A DNA stretch of 64,000 nt, from the NCBI GenBank assembly GCA_025056255.1, contig JANWVT010000009.1:1-64000 (forward strand). Direction: 5' to 3'. Positions 43,904-53,298 of this stretch are shown one piece after another (the stretch's first letter is position 1; every line of letters starts with the position of its first letter). The notes under the pieces are model-generated. The model ran no database searches. It had not been told where the DNA came from and saw only the letters and a program-made list of their open reading frames with translations. The position numbers were made by a program, and so were the translations under genes. This DNA comes from Bernardetiaceae bacterium (GTDB lineage Bacteria > Bacteroidota > Bacteroidia > Cytophagales > Thermoflexibacteraceae).

Positions 43904-46669
43904 ATGAGGAAAATATGTAGGCAGATTGCCTTGTTTTGTTTTATATGGTTGCTGTTGGCATTGTGCCAAACAGTACAAGCCACCCATATTCGGGCAGGGG
44001 ACTTAGTTGCCCGTCGCTTGCCCGGCACTTCGCTCACTTATGAGTTTACCGTAACGATATACACCGACGATGAGGGCGTACCCCCTGATGAAGAAATAGA
44101 AATGTTTTTTGGCGACGGCTCGCCTTCGCGTATGGTGCGTCGCACAGCCTTCCGCCCAATTGGCAACCTAACCACAGAAAATATCTATCGCACCACCTAT
44201 ACGTTCGCCGGTCCGGGGGAGTTTAACGTAGGAGTCGTAATTCGCAACCGAAATGCAGGTATCGTCAATATCCCTAATTCAGTTAATACAGCTTTTGCTA
44301 TTCAGTCTACTTTCCTCATTTCGCCTTTTTTAGGGTTGAACTCTTCCCCTATACTCACTAACCCACCCGTGGACTTTTTGGCATGTTCGCGACGCCGGTT
44401 TAAACACAACCCAGGTGCTTTTGACCCTGACGGCGACAGTTTGTCGTATCGTTTTACCATTTCTAAGAAAAGCCTAAACCAAAATGTAGATATTTATTAT
44501 CCTTTGAACCGCGTACCGGGTATTGATGCTACTACTGAGGCAGGCACGCAGCCTGCTACCCTTACCTTAGACCCTATCACAGGAGATTTAGTCTGGGATG
44601 CGCCTTTGCAACCGGGTGAGTACAATGTAGCATTTTTTGTAGATGAATGGCGCAATGGCATCCGCATTGGTTCGGTTAATCGCGACATGCAAATTTTAGT
44701 GCGCGAATGTGTCAACCGCCCGCCATTGTTTACCAATCGGTCAAAAGATACTTGCGTAGTGGCAGGCGCACTGGTGCAAGACCTAATCGTAGCTACCGAC
44801 CCCGACCGCAACGGCGTAGTCATATTAGGTACAGGACAAGTGTTTAACTTGACACCCCCCAGTAACCGCGCTACCTTAGATAGCATTCGCTCACAGCCTC
44901 CTCTTGGTACTGCCCGTAGCTTATTTCGCTGGCAAACTACCTGCAACGACGTAAGCCGGCAGCCTTACATTGCTACTTTCATCACACGCGACTTTCCTAC
45001 GCCTCTTCGCAATCAATTAGCCGATTACCTGACCTACCGCATCCGCGTAGTGGGTCCTCCGCCCAATTTGCAACAAGCAGCATACAACCCTGAAACACGC
45101 AGCGTTACTCTTACATGGGCAAACTATATTTGCCCCAATGCCAATAATATGCTGATTTACAGGCGTATCGGCAGCTCAGGCTGGAACCCGGGTCCTTGCG
45201 AGACTGGCATTCCCGAGTCGGCAGGGTACGAACTTGTCGGCAGGGTAGACCCCGCCACAGGTCGCTTCATAGACAACAACAACGGCAGAGGTATGCAGCC
45301 GGGTATTACCTACTGCTATCGCATTTTCGCTACTTTTCCAGAACCCAAAGGAGGCGAAAGTATTGCCTCACAGGAAGTGTGCGTAACAGTGCAAACCAAT
45401 GCTCCTTTAATTACCAACGTAAGTGTAGAACGCACCTCTACTACCAACGGAGAAATTTTTGTTCGTTGGGTAAAACCTATTGGCATTACCCCTGAGCGCT
45501 TTCCCCGTCCTTGGACCTATCAGGTTGCCCGTGCAGAGGGCTTTGGCACTACTACTAACCTGGTTCGTTTGCCCCAAACGTTCGCCGAAAATGATACCTT
45601 CTTCACAGACCGCAACTTGAATACAGAAAACCGCGTGTACAACTACCGCGTCTATTTCTTCTCGGCGGGCAGGTTGATTGATAGCTCAGCAGTTGCTTCT
45701 TCTGTACGGCTGACTGCACAACCTGCAGCGGGCGCTATTACGCTTACTTGGAACGCACAAGTGCCATGGAACAACAACTCGGCGCGTTTTCGCAGGCATC
45801 TTATCTTCCGCGAACGGCTCACGCAACGCGGCACTTTTGACCTGATAGATAGTGTAGATGTGAACGCAAACGGCTTTACTTATACCGACCGCGGACGCTT
45901 CCAAAATCAGCCTTTGCGCGAGCGGGAAGTGTATTGCTACTATGTTACCACGCGTGGCACCTACGATAACCCCAACATTTTTGAGCCTTTGCTGAACAAG
46001 TCTCAGGTGATTTGCTCCACTTTGCGCGATACCACCGCTCCCTGTCCCCCTATTTTAAGCCTTGTACCATTAGATTGCTCACGGTTTAACCCTCGCGACC
46101 CAGCTACTTGTGCCGACTCGGTGTACAAGAATGAGCTTACTTGGCGAGCTAACCTTACCCCACCTTGCGACACCCAAATTGTAAGCTACAATCTTTACTT
46201 TGCACCTTTTGAAGGCGACACCTTGCGCATCTTGCGGCGCAACATTCGCAATACGCGCTTCATCCACGAACAAATCAATACTGTAGCAGGGTGCTATGCC
46301 GTTACAGCATTAGACAGCGCCGGCAATGAAAGCCGACTGAGCAATATTGTTTGCAACGACAACTGCCCTTACTATGAACTCCCCAACGTGTTTACACCCA
46401 ACGGAGACGGGAAAAATGATACATTCCGCCCCTTAGTGTGCCCACGTTTTGTAGAGCGAGTAGAGTTTCGCGTCTTTAACCGATGGGGGGGACTGGTCTA
46501 TGAAAGTGATCGCGACATTTTCATTAATTGGCGCGGTGTTAGCAATTCAGGTGAAAGACTGCCAGCAGGTGTGTATTACTACGAAGCTGTGGTAACCTTC
46601 CGCCGACTGAGCCGCGAGGCAAGCCGCCAAACCTTAAAAGGATGGGTGCAGATTATTTTACAGGAATAA
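43904..46669 (+). CDS. Large surface protein with FN3-like repeats and T9SS type B (gliding-associated) C-terminus
   Basis: 921 residues with a signal peptide (ALFCFIWLLLALCQTVQA). The N-terminal part (~25-370) has a PKD-like start (HIRAGDLVARRLPGTSLTYE) and repeated Ig-like strands; FN3-like segments with cysteines follow (~375-820). The C-terminal ~90 residues, from LPNVFTPNGDGKNDTF through FNRWGGLVYES to LPAGVYYYEAVVTF, are the 'gliding motility-associated C-terminal' domain used for T9SS type B export. The protein should be secreted or surface attached. Adhesion is a common role for such proteins but is not shown here. It starts 25 bases after aroC; the two may share a transcript. Confidence 0.9.
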   Translation: MRKICRQIALFCFIWLLLALCQTVQATHIRAGDLVARRLPGTSLTYEFTVTIYTDDEGVPPDEEIEMFFGDGSPSRMVRRTAFRPIGNLTTENIYRTTYTFAGPGEFNVGVVIRNRNAGIVNIPNSVNTAFAIQSTFLISPFLGLNSSPILTNPPVDFLACSRRRFKHNPGAFDPDGDSLSYRFTISKKSLNQNVDIYYPLNRVPGIDATTEAGTQPATLTLDPITGDLVWDAPLQPGEYNVAFFVDEWRNGIRIGSVNRDMQILVRECVNRPPLFTNRSKDTCVVAGALVQDLIVATDPDRNGVVILGTGQVFNLTPPSNRATLDSIRSQPPLGTARSLFRWQTTCNDVSRQPYIATFITRDFPTPLRNQLADYLTYRIRVVGPPPNLQQAAYNPETRSVTLTWANYICPNANNMLIYRRIGSSGWNPGPCETGIPESAGYELVGRVDPATGRFIDNNNGRGMQPGITYCYRIFATFPEPKGGESIASQEVCVTVQTNAPLITNVSVERTSTTNGEIFVRWVKPIGITPERFPRPWTYQVARAEGFGTTTNLVRLPQTFAENDTFFTDRNLNTENRVYNYRVYFFSAGRLIDSSAVASSVRLTAQPAAGAITLTWNAQVPWNNNSARFRRHLIFRERLTQRGTFDLIDSVDVNANGFTYTDRGRFQNQPLREREVYCYYVTTRGTYDNPNIFEPLLNKSQVICSTLRDTTAPCPPILSLVPLDCSRFNPRDPATCADSVYKNELTWRANLTPPCDTQIVSYNLYFAPFEGDTLRILRRNIRNTRFIHEQINTVAGCYAVTALDSAGNESRLSNIVCNDNCPYYELPNVFTPNGDGKNDTFRPLVCPRFVERVEFRVFNRWGGLVYESDRDIFINWRGVSNSGERLPAGVYYYEAVVTFRRLSREASRQTLKGWVQIILQE

Positions 46670-46717
46670 TCCTTTTTGTAAATTCGGCACAAACACTTAT
46701 TAACCTTGTAAGCAGAT

Positions 46718-47746
46718 ATGAAAATTATTATTCCAATGGCAGGTAAAGGTACGCGGATGCGCCCACATACGCTTACCCTTCCTAAACCCTTAGTGCCGAT
46801 TGCCGGAAAACCGATTGTTCAGCGCTTGGTAGAAGACATTGCCGTAGTGTGCAACGAGCCCATTGAAGAAATAGCATTTATTATTGGTGATTTTGGGGCA
46901 CAGGTAGAGCGCGACCTTTCCACAATTGCAGAGCGCATGGGAGCAAAGGCAAAAATTTACTACCAAGACCAGCCGCTCGGAACAGCACATGCCCTACTGT
47001 GTGCCAAAGAATCTATCACCGGACCAGTAGTGATTGCCTTCGCTGATACGCTGTTCAAAGCAGACTTCACCTTAGATAAAACTCAAGATGGCATTATTTG
47101 GGTGCAGCGCGTAGATAACCCGTCTTCTTTTGGTGTTATTAAAACTAATGAGCAAGGCTACATTACCGACTTTGTTGAAAAACCAACTCACTTTGTATCT
47201 GACCTTGCCATTATTGGTATCTACTATGTGAAAAACGGTGACATGTTGCGCGAAGAGATGCAATATTTGCTCGACAACGATATAAAAGACAAGGGCGAAT
47301 ACCAACTCACCAATGCGCTTGAAAACATGAAGCGAAAAGGTGTCAAATTTGTACCCGGACGCATTACCGAGTGGTTGGACTGTGGCAATAAAGATAGCAC
47401 TGTTGCTACCAACAGCCGCTACTTAGACTATCTCTACGAGCGGCAAGCAGCTGGAAAACTGCAAGAAACCTTAATAGCTGCCTCCGTAAAAAATAACAAC
47501 AGCATCATCATTCCTCCTGCTTATATTGGAGAAAATGTACAACTGCACAATAGTGTTATCGGACCGCATGTATCTGTGGGAGCAAATACCGTTGTGAAAA
47601 ACAGCGTGATACAACATTCACTCATTCAGCAAAATACCCTGATTGAGAACGCGGTGATTGGAAACTCTATGCTGGGCAGCCATGTTAAATATCATGGACA
47701 TATTGCCGATTTGAGTATTGGCGACTATACACAAGTAAAACCGTGA
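46718..47746 (+). CDS. Sugar-phosphate nucleotidyltransferase with left-handed beta-helix tail
   Basis: 342 residues. The N-terminal Rossmann-type domain carries the nucleotide-binding loop IIPMAGKGTRMRPHTLTLPK and LGTAHALLCAKE with FADTLFK, as in glucose-1-phosphate thymidylyl/uridylyltransferases. DFVEKPTHFVSDLAIIGIYY and LTNALENM are further family features. The C-terminal ~90 residues have hexapeptide-like repeats (NVQLHNSVIGPHVSVGANT), suggesting a beta-helix. The sugar and nucleotide are not decidable. The TGA stop overlaps the ATG of the next gene by one base, so the TPR gene is coupled to it. Confidence 0.9.
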   Translation: MKIIIPMAGKGTRMRPHTLTLPKPLVPIAGKPIVQRLVEDIAVVCNEPIEEIAFIIGDFGAQVERDLSTIAERMGAKAKIYYQDQPLGTAHALLCAKESITGPVVIAFADTLFKADFTLDKTQDGIIWVQRVDNPSSFGVIKTNEQGYITDFVEKPTHFVSDLAIIGIYYVKNGDMLREEMQYLLDNDIKDKGEYQLTNALENMKRKGVKFVPGRITEWLDCGNKDSTVATNSRYLDYLYERQAAGKLQETLIAASVKNNNSIIIPPAYIGENVQLHNSVIGPHVSVGANTVVKNSVIQHSLIQQNTLIENAVIGNSMLGSHVKYHGHIADLSIGDYTQVKP

Positions 47747-49512
47747 TGAATAAAAAACATACTTGGTTTGTACCGATAGGCTTAGCACTAATGTTAAGCC
47801 TATCGATATTTTTGAATAGCGAAGCACAAAAACCTAAAAAAAATACGCCACAGCCTCCTCCTGATTCACTGGAAATGGCGCGGGAAGTAGAAGAGAATAG
47901 TGCTGAGTACTTATTTGGAGAAGCAATGCAATACTTCTTATCCGATAATTACAGCAAAGCACTGAAAACATTGGAAGAAAGCCGCAAACTGGCTCCCAAC
48001 AACTCAGCTATTCCTTATCAGATGGCTCGCGCCTACCTGAAAATGGAAGACTACAAAAATGCTGCACGCTGCGTACAACAGGCACTTACTCTTGCCAACA
48101 GTAATCCTTATTACCTAAGCCTATTGGCTGAAATTTATGAAAAACAAGACCGCTACGACGAAGCCGAAAAAATTTATACGCGCCTTATTACCCTTAAACC
48201 CAATGAGATAAATTACTACTACGACTTAGCCAATGCAATGCTCTATCAAAACAAATTCAAAGAGGCTATTCGCGTCTACGATGAACTGGAAAAGAAAGTT
48301 GGCTTAGACCCTTCGGTGATTCAGCGCAAGCAAAAGCTTTATTTGGCAATGAATCAGCAAGAAAACGCTTTGAAAGAGGGGAAAAAACTCATTGAAGCCG
48401 CCCCCGAAGACCCTGAAACCTACCTAGCGCAAATAGAGTTGCTAATAAACATGCGCAAGCACGATGAAGCCCGTAAACTTATTGCCGAAGCAGAAAATAT
48501 CTTTCCCAGCGAGCCACGTATTTTACTGCTCAGTGCCGAAGTGGCAAAAAATACTGGCAAAAAAGAAACTCAACTCAAAACGTTAGAAAAAGCTTTTGAA
48601 AACCCACAACTGGCAATTGAACAGCGCCTGCAAATACTTTCCGACTTGTATGAGCAAGCCATTGCTACCAAAGATGCGCAAATAAAAACTGCTTTGCTAT
48701 CCTTATCGGAAAAAACCATGCAGTTATATCCCGAGCATCCCCAAATGCAAGGCTTGTATGCAGATATCCTTCTGGAAAGCGGCAAACCAGCAGAAGCCAA
48801 AGGATACTACCAAAGCGTGCTCCAGCTCCACAACGACAACTACCAAGCATGGGTAGGGCTTATCCGTACCGACCTGATGCTACAACACTACCGAGACCTT
48901 GCCAAGCATACTGAGCAAGCCATAGAATATTATCCTAACAATGCTACTTTTTGGTTTTACAACGGCACAGCGCACCTGCTCAACCGAGACTACGACGAAG
49001 CTGTAACTGCCTTGGAACAAAGCAGACTGCTTGCCTTTGGCAATAAAGAACTCTTGCAAAATATCTATTCACAATTGGGCGATGCTTACAACGGGCAAAA
49101 ACAATACGATAAGTCAGACAAAGCCTATGAAGAAGCACTTACATACGACGCAAACAATCGTTATGTTCTGAACAACTACAGCTACTATCTTGCTCTTCGC
49201 CGCGAAAACTTAGATAAAGCAAAAGAAATGTCGGCGCGGCTTGTCAAATTAGAGCCAGAAAACGCCACTTATTTAGATACATACGGGTGGGTGTTGTATA
49301 TGCGTGGCGAATATCAAGAGGCATTGCCGCTATTAGAAAAAGCAGCCAAACTAAACCCTACCAACGGAACTATTTTAGAGCACTACGGCGACGTTTTGTA
49401 CAAAACAGGAAAAAGTGAGGAAGCCTTCAAATACTGGCACTTGGCTAAAAAAAATGGTGCTGCCAGCCAATGGTTAGACCGTAAAATTGCAGAAAAAAAA
49501 CTCTTTGAATAA
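47746..49512 (+). CDS. Exported tetratricopeptide-repeat protein
   Basis: 588 residues starting MNKKHTWFVPIGLALMLSLSIFLNSEA, a signal peptide. From ~45 to the end there are about a dozen TPR-type helix pairs (SDNYSKALKTLEESRKLAPN, DRYDEAEKIYTRLITLKPN, GEYQEALPLLEKAAKLNPT). In Bacteroidota this protein is regularly followed by a DUF4292 lipoprotein, as here 7 bases later, which supports an envelope assembly or scaffolding role. No catalytic domain is visible. The ATG at 47746 overlaps the stop of the nucleotidyltransferase gene. Confidence 0.92.
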   Translation: MNKKHTWFVPIGLALMLSLSIFLNSEAQKPKKNTPQPPPDSLEMAREVEENSAEYLFGEAMQYFLSDNYSKALKTLEESRKLAPNNSAIPYQMARAYLKMEDYKNAARCVQQALTLANSNPYYLSLLAEIYEKQDRYDEAEKIYTRLITLKPNEINYYYDLANAMLYQNKFKEAIRVYDELEKKVGLDPSVIQRKQKLYLAMNQQENALKEGKKLIEAAPEDPETYLAQIELLINMRKHDEARKLIAEAENIFPSEPRILLLSAEVAKNTGKKETQLKTLEKAFENPQLAIEQRLQILSDLYEQAIATKDAQIKTALLSLSEKTMQLYPEHPQMQGLYADILLESGKPAEAKGYYQSVLQLHNDNYQAWVGLIRTDLMLQHYRDLAKHTEQAIEYYPNNATFWFYNGTAHLLNRDYDEAVTALEQSRLLAFGNKELLQNIYSQLGDAYNGQKQYDKSDKAYEEALTYDANNRYVLNNYSYYLALRRENLDKAKEMSARLVKLEPENATYLDTYGWVLYMRGEYQEALPLLEKAAKLNPTNGTILEHYGDVLYKTGKSEEAFKYWHLAKKNGAASQWLDRKIAEKKLFE

Positions 49513-49519
49513 AAAACAC

Positions 49520-50338
49520 ATGTCCACTTATTCTCATTTGTTACGTTTTCATGCTTTGGTATGTGCAACTGCTATACTAGCAAACCTGTTATTGTTCTCG
49601 TGCCAAAAACCACCAGCAAGTTCTGCTCCTAATACCAGTGGAAGCAACGCTCCCTCCCCTGCTCGAAAAGAGGAAGCCACGTATCATTTTAATCCATTTA
49701 ACTTCACTTATCTGACCGCGAAAGGACGTTTAATTTTTAGCAATAATGGTCGTGATGTAAATACCAATGCCGACCTCCGGATGAAAAAAGACAGCGCTAT
49801 TTGGATTTCTTTGCGTCCCGGGCTGGGCATCGAGGCGGCTCGCATCTTTATTACCCCCGACTCGGTGCGTATATTAGACAAACTCAACAACGACTTTTTG
49901 GGCTTTACTTTCGACTCGCTCAGTAAACGCCTAGATATTCCTGTCGATTTTCAAGTATTGCAAAATACGTTATTAGGCAACTTGCCCTATCAGTTAGAAA
50001 CAGCTACTCCTATTGCCGAGGGCGAACAATTCATTTTGCGCAAGCAACACGCCAATGTGGATGTAGTAGGGTATGTAGGCAAACAAACTGCTCGGCTAGA
50101 AAAACTTGCTCTGAAAGATAGAAATGCTCCTAATAGTTTGAACGCCTCCTACGGCAATTTTACCAATGTAGAAGGCATGCTTTTCCCTTTTGTCTGCAAT
50201 GCTGACCTGAGTTTTGAACCACCCGGAGGAAACAGAACTAATCTTACTTTTCGCTTTACTCACAGCAAAGTAGAACTGAGCAAAGAACCGCTAACATTTC
50301 CGTTTAGCAGAGGAAGCAGTACAACAACCGACAAGTAA
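49520..50338 (+). CDS. DUF4292 lipoprotein
   Basis: 272 residues with a lipoprotein signal (ATAILANLLLFSCQK) and then a Ser/Ala/Pro-rich linker. The folded part matches DUF4292: FTYLTAKGRLIFSNNGRD, DSAIWISLRPGLGIEAARI, FITPDSVRILDKLNNDF. The fold is related to LolA/LolB-like lipoprotein carriers by general resemblance only; the role is unproven. It starts 7 bases after the TPR gene and belongs to the same operon. A hairpin with a T run follows the stop. Confidence 0.9.
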   Translation: MSTYSHLLRFHALVCATAILANLLLFSCQKPPASSAPNTSGSNAPSPARKEEATYHFNPFNFTYLTAKGRLIFSNNGRDVNTNADLRMKKDSAIWISLRPGLGIEAARIFITPDSVRILDKLNNDFLGFTFDSLSKRLDIPVDFQVLQNTLLGNLPYQLETATPIAEGEQFILRKQHANVDVVGYVGKQTARLEKLALKDRNAPNSLNASYGNFTNVEGMLFPFVCNADLSFEPPGGNRTNLTFRFTHSKVELSKEPLTFPFSRGSSTTTDK

Positions 50339-50388
50339 TAGAATGTAGGTTGTAGGTGTCAATAGTTTGTTTGCGTATGTGTTGATGT

Positions 50389-50423
50389 AAAACCCGACAA
50401 GTTTGGAGAACCTGTCGGGTTTT
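50389..50423. terminator. Bidirectional terminator between DUF4292 and clpP genes
   Basis: Perfect 11-base arms AAAACCCGACA/TGTCGGGTTTT around a 13-base loop. The A and T flanks suit both strands. The stem core is the same as in the clpX terminator at 21613. Confidence 0.8.
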
Positions 50424-50475
50424 ATTGTTGCTTTTATGGGTGTTTCTATGTGCAACAAAGCACTTGTTTGTGAAG

Positions 50476-50507
50476 GTGTGGCAACCGCCAAGTGTGGCAA
50501 CCGCCAA
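50476..50507. repeat. Perfect 16-bp tandem duplication
   Basis: GTGTGGCAACCGCCAA occurs twice head to tail, just past the clpP stop. It looks like a simple local duplication in non-coding DNA. Confidence 0.9.
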
Positions 50508-50514
50508 ATTTGCT

Positions 50515-51195
50515 TCATTGCTTGGCTTTGGGCGTTAATATTTCGTCAATTAAGCCATAAGCTTTTGCTTCTTCCGACATCATCCAATAGTCGCGGTCAG
50601 CATCTGCCCATATTTTTTCATAGGGTTGTCCGCTGTGTTTAGAAATGATTTCGTAGAGTTCTTTTTTAATTTTTTGAATCTCTCGGTGTGTAATTTCTAT
50701 ATCGGAGGCTTGTCCTTGGGCACCGCCCAGTGGCTGGTGAATCATTACACGGGCATGTGGCAGGCTGGCTCGTTTTCCAGCGGCTCCTGCACAAAGCAAT
50801 ACTGCCCCCATAGAAGCAGCTAAGCCAGTACATACAGTTGCCACATCGGGGCTTACAATTTGCATGGTATCGTAAATGGCTAAACCAGCATATACCGACC
50901 CGCCCGGTGTATTGACGTACATCACCACATCTTTAGCTGGGTCTACCGACTGGAGGAATAATAGCTGCGCCACTACTACATTGGCTACTTGGTCGTCTAT
51001 GGGTACTCCCAAAAAAATGATGCGGTCTTTCATTAGTCGGGAGAAAACGTCCATCTGAATCAGATTCATCGGACGCTCTTCCATAATGTAAGGAGTAAAA
51101 TTGGTAATGGAAGCATCAATATATTGGTCTACTACTATGCTGCTGATGCCTTGTCCTTTAACAGCATATTTTCTGAATTCGTGCGCGTAATTCAT
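50515..51195 (-). CDS. clpP: ATP-dependent Clp protease proteolytic subunit
   Basis: 226 residues. The catalytic triad is visible: Ser128 in GLAASMGAVLL, His153 in MIHQPLGG and Asp202 in DADRDYWMM. The substrate-channel motif YVNTPGGSVYAGLAIYD is intact. It forms the double-ring peptidase that works with ClpX. Here it is alone, about 29 kb from clpX in this window. The N-terminal ~30 residues (MNYAHEFRKYAVKG) are longer than in E. coli and are similar in kind to Bacteroidota ClpP. Confidence 0.97.
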   Translation of the reverse strand: MNYAHEFRKYAVKGQGISSIVVDQYIDASITNFTPYIMEERPMNLIQMDVFSRLMKDRIIFLGVPIDDQVANVVVAQLLFLQSVDPAKDVVMYVNTPGGSVYAGLAIYDTMQIVSPDVATVCTGLAASMGAVLLCAGAAGKRASLPHARVMIHQPLGGAQGQASDIEITHREIQKIKKELYEIISKHSGQPYEKIWADADRDYWMMSEEAKAYGLIDEILTPKAKQ

Positions 51196-51282
51196 GATGA
51201 AAACGATTTGGTTAGCGGTTGGAATTGTACATAAAAGTAACGAAAATTAGTCCAAAACCATCAGCCTGACAAAATGACGGCT

Positions 51283-53244
51283 CTAACGCTGTGTCTGTTG
51301 CAGTCGTTCCAATTCTTTGCGAAGGCGGATGTATTCTTTTTCTTTTTTAATTTGTTCATCTATATCGCGAATGTAAACAATACGCTCTTCTTCGCCGAGT
51401 TGGTGGAAAGTCAGTTGTGCCATAAATACTGAGCGGTCTTTGCGAGTGATTTCTTGTACATAGTTAACACCGAATTTTACAGCGGCCGGATTGAGCTGCT
51501 TGGCAAAGCGTACAATATTGCTACCTAATAGCGTTTCGCGCGAGTAGCCCGTCATTTTGCAGAAATTATTGTTGACTTTTATAATATGCCATTCGGCGTC
51601 TACTTGTATCACCCCATCGGGCAGGCTCTCGATAATTTGTTCGAGTATTTGCGTAGAGGTTTTGGCTATTTCCATGTTGCGCATCGATTGTTCTTGTGTA
51701 GAAAGCAACTCTTCGAGGTTTTGCCGCATTTCTTCTTCTTGTACGCGCAACTGTTCAGAAATACTTTGCGACTCTTGCAACAACCGCTGCGTGCGTTCAT
51801 TGACAAAAGTGGCAGCTAAGGTAGAGGCTATATTCTCGGAAATGCGCCTGAGGAAATCTATTTTGTAAGATGGCAGTATGTCGAAGGAGGCCAGTTCGAT
51901 GACGCCATACACTTCATCATTAAAAATAAGTGGCACCACTACGATGTTTTTAGGGTTGGCGTCGCCTAAACCTGAACCAATTTCTATGTATTGCTGCGGT
52001 ATTTCGGTAAGAAACAAAATGTCTTTTTCTATCCATGCCTGCCCTACCAAACCTTCGCCCCATCTAACAGTTTTTTGTCGGATGCGATGGCGACTCCATG
52101 CAAATGTTGCCATTAGTTGCAACTGGGGCTCTTGGCTTTGTTGGTCAACTATGAAAAAAGACCCTTGATTGGCTCCTACATAGTTTACCAACTCAGAAAG
52201 AACCACTTTGGTTAAATGAGGAATGGAGCTACTGTTTGCTCGCAGAATATCCGCAAATTTGGCAGCACCTTCATTAGCCCAATTGCGCCGTGCATCTTCT
52301 TCTGCTACTTTTTTCAGGTTGTCGCGCATGTTGAGCAAACTGTTGCCCAAAGTATCGTTATGGCTGAGTTTTTCATAAGAAGCATCATAGTTACCCTTGC
52401 CAATCTGCGCGGCAAAGTCCGATAGTTTGCCTAAGCCTCCTATCAGTTGATTGACCGCCACACTGATTTCGCCCAGTTCGTCGTTTGCTATGTCGGCAAT
52501 AAGGGGTGGAATCTCACCGATACTCAGCCTGCTGAGAGCTTGTTGGATGGCTTGAATATTTTGGGTGATTTGCCTTGCCGAAAATTGCCAAGTTAGTACA
52601 GCAATCATGATAACAAGCATGGCTGCAATTACCTGAAACGACCTTTCATAGCGCAGATAATCAATAGCAGTGGTAAACGAGTTGTTGCGTGCGCGTCTTT
52701 CTCCTGCAATAATTGGGTCGAGGCGTCGAACAATATCGTTTAATAGCGGCACTATTTTAGTATTCAGCAAAGTTTCTGACTCAAAACGTTTGATAGGGTC
52801 TTCATAGTCGGCTTCGGTGTTGAGAGTTTGCATCAATGTTTTTTGGATACTAAAAAGCGTGTCTACCTGACGCAGCACGTTGTCTAATTGCTGCGACTTT
52901 TCAATCTGATTTTCTTTTTCCAGATTAGCTGAAATTTGTTTTAATTCTATTTGGAGTGTAGGGAAGTTGTCGCTATGGATGTTGCGCAATGCCAGTTTAC
53001 TGTCAGTGTCTTTCTCGCGAAAAATCCAGTCGCCGGCGTACACTTTCGATTCCAGTACCATGGTGCGCAATTCGGAAAGTTTCCAAGCAATCCGGTCATT
53101 AGCCTGATAGTCTTTGACAAGTAAGTCAGTAACCTGCTGAGAAAATAGGTAAGCAATAATAGCGTTGAGTAAGAACAGCAGCGTAATAACCAGCAACCCT
53201 GCTGCAATTTTCAGTTGGATGCTGAAAAAAGTTTTGTTCATCAT
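51283..53244 (-). CDS. Membrane HAMP-GAF-PAS sensor without output domain
   Basis: 653 residues: first helix (~10-33), extracytoplasmic four-helix-type sensor (~35-205), second helix (~205-225), HAMP (~225-280) with a second HAMP-like stretch (LSDFAAQIGKGNYD), GAF (~345-490), coiled coil (~495-540), PAS (~545-630; LPDGVIQVDAEWHIIKVNNN) and a short coiled tail ending RKELERLQQTQR. No histidine-kinase, cyclase, phosphatase or methyl-accepting domain follows, and only 87 bases separate its stop from clpP, so no kinase fragment is hidden downstream. It may signal through a partner. MMNK offers starts at 53244 and 53241. Confidence 0.85.
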   Translation of the reverse strand: MMNKTFFSIQLKIAAGLLVITLLFLLNAIIAYLFSQQVTDLLVKDYQANDRIAWKLSELRTMVLESKVYAGDWIFREKDTDSKLALRNIHSDNFPTLQIELKQISANLEKENQIEKSQQLDNVLRQVDTLFSIQKTLMQTLNTEADYEDPIKRFESETLLNTKIVPLLNDIVRRLDPIIAGERRARNNSFTTAIDYLRYERSFQVIAAMLVIMIAVLTWQFSARQITQNIQAIQQALSRLSIGEIPPLIADIANDELGEISVAVNQLIGGLGKLSDFAAQIGKGNYDASYEKLSHNDTLGNSLLNMRDNLKKVAEEDARRNWANEGAAKFADILRANSSSIPHLTKVVLSELVNYVGANQGSFFIVDQQSQEPQLQLMATFAWSRHRIRQKTVRWGEGLVGQAWIEKDILFLTEIPQQYIEIGSGLGDANPKNIVVVPLIFNDEVYGVIELASFDILPSYKIDFLRRISENIASTLAATFVNERTQRLLQESQSISEQLRVQEEEMRQNLEELLSTQEQSMRNMEIAKTSTQILEQIIESLPDGVIQVDAEWHIIKVNNNFCKMTGYSRETLLGSNIVRFAKQLNPAAVKFGVNYVQEITRKDRSVFMAQLTFHQLGEEERIVYIRDIDEQIKKEKEYIRLRKELERLQQTQR

Positions 53245-53298
53245 ACAGCTTATATGTATCCTCTAAGTTACACTTTTAGACATAACTTTTATCATGTT

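Noticed and set aside
50476-50507. Possible start of a CRISPR or larger repeat array
   Set aside because: Only two adjacent 16-base units and no spacers; a simple tandem duplication.
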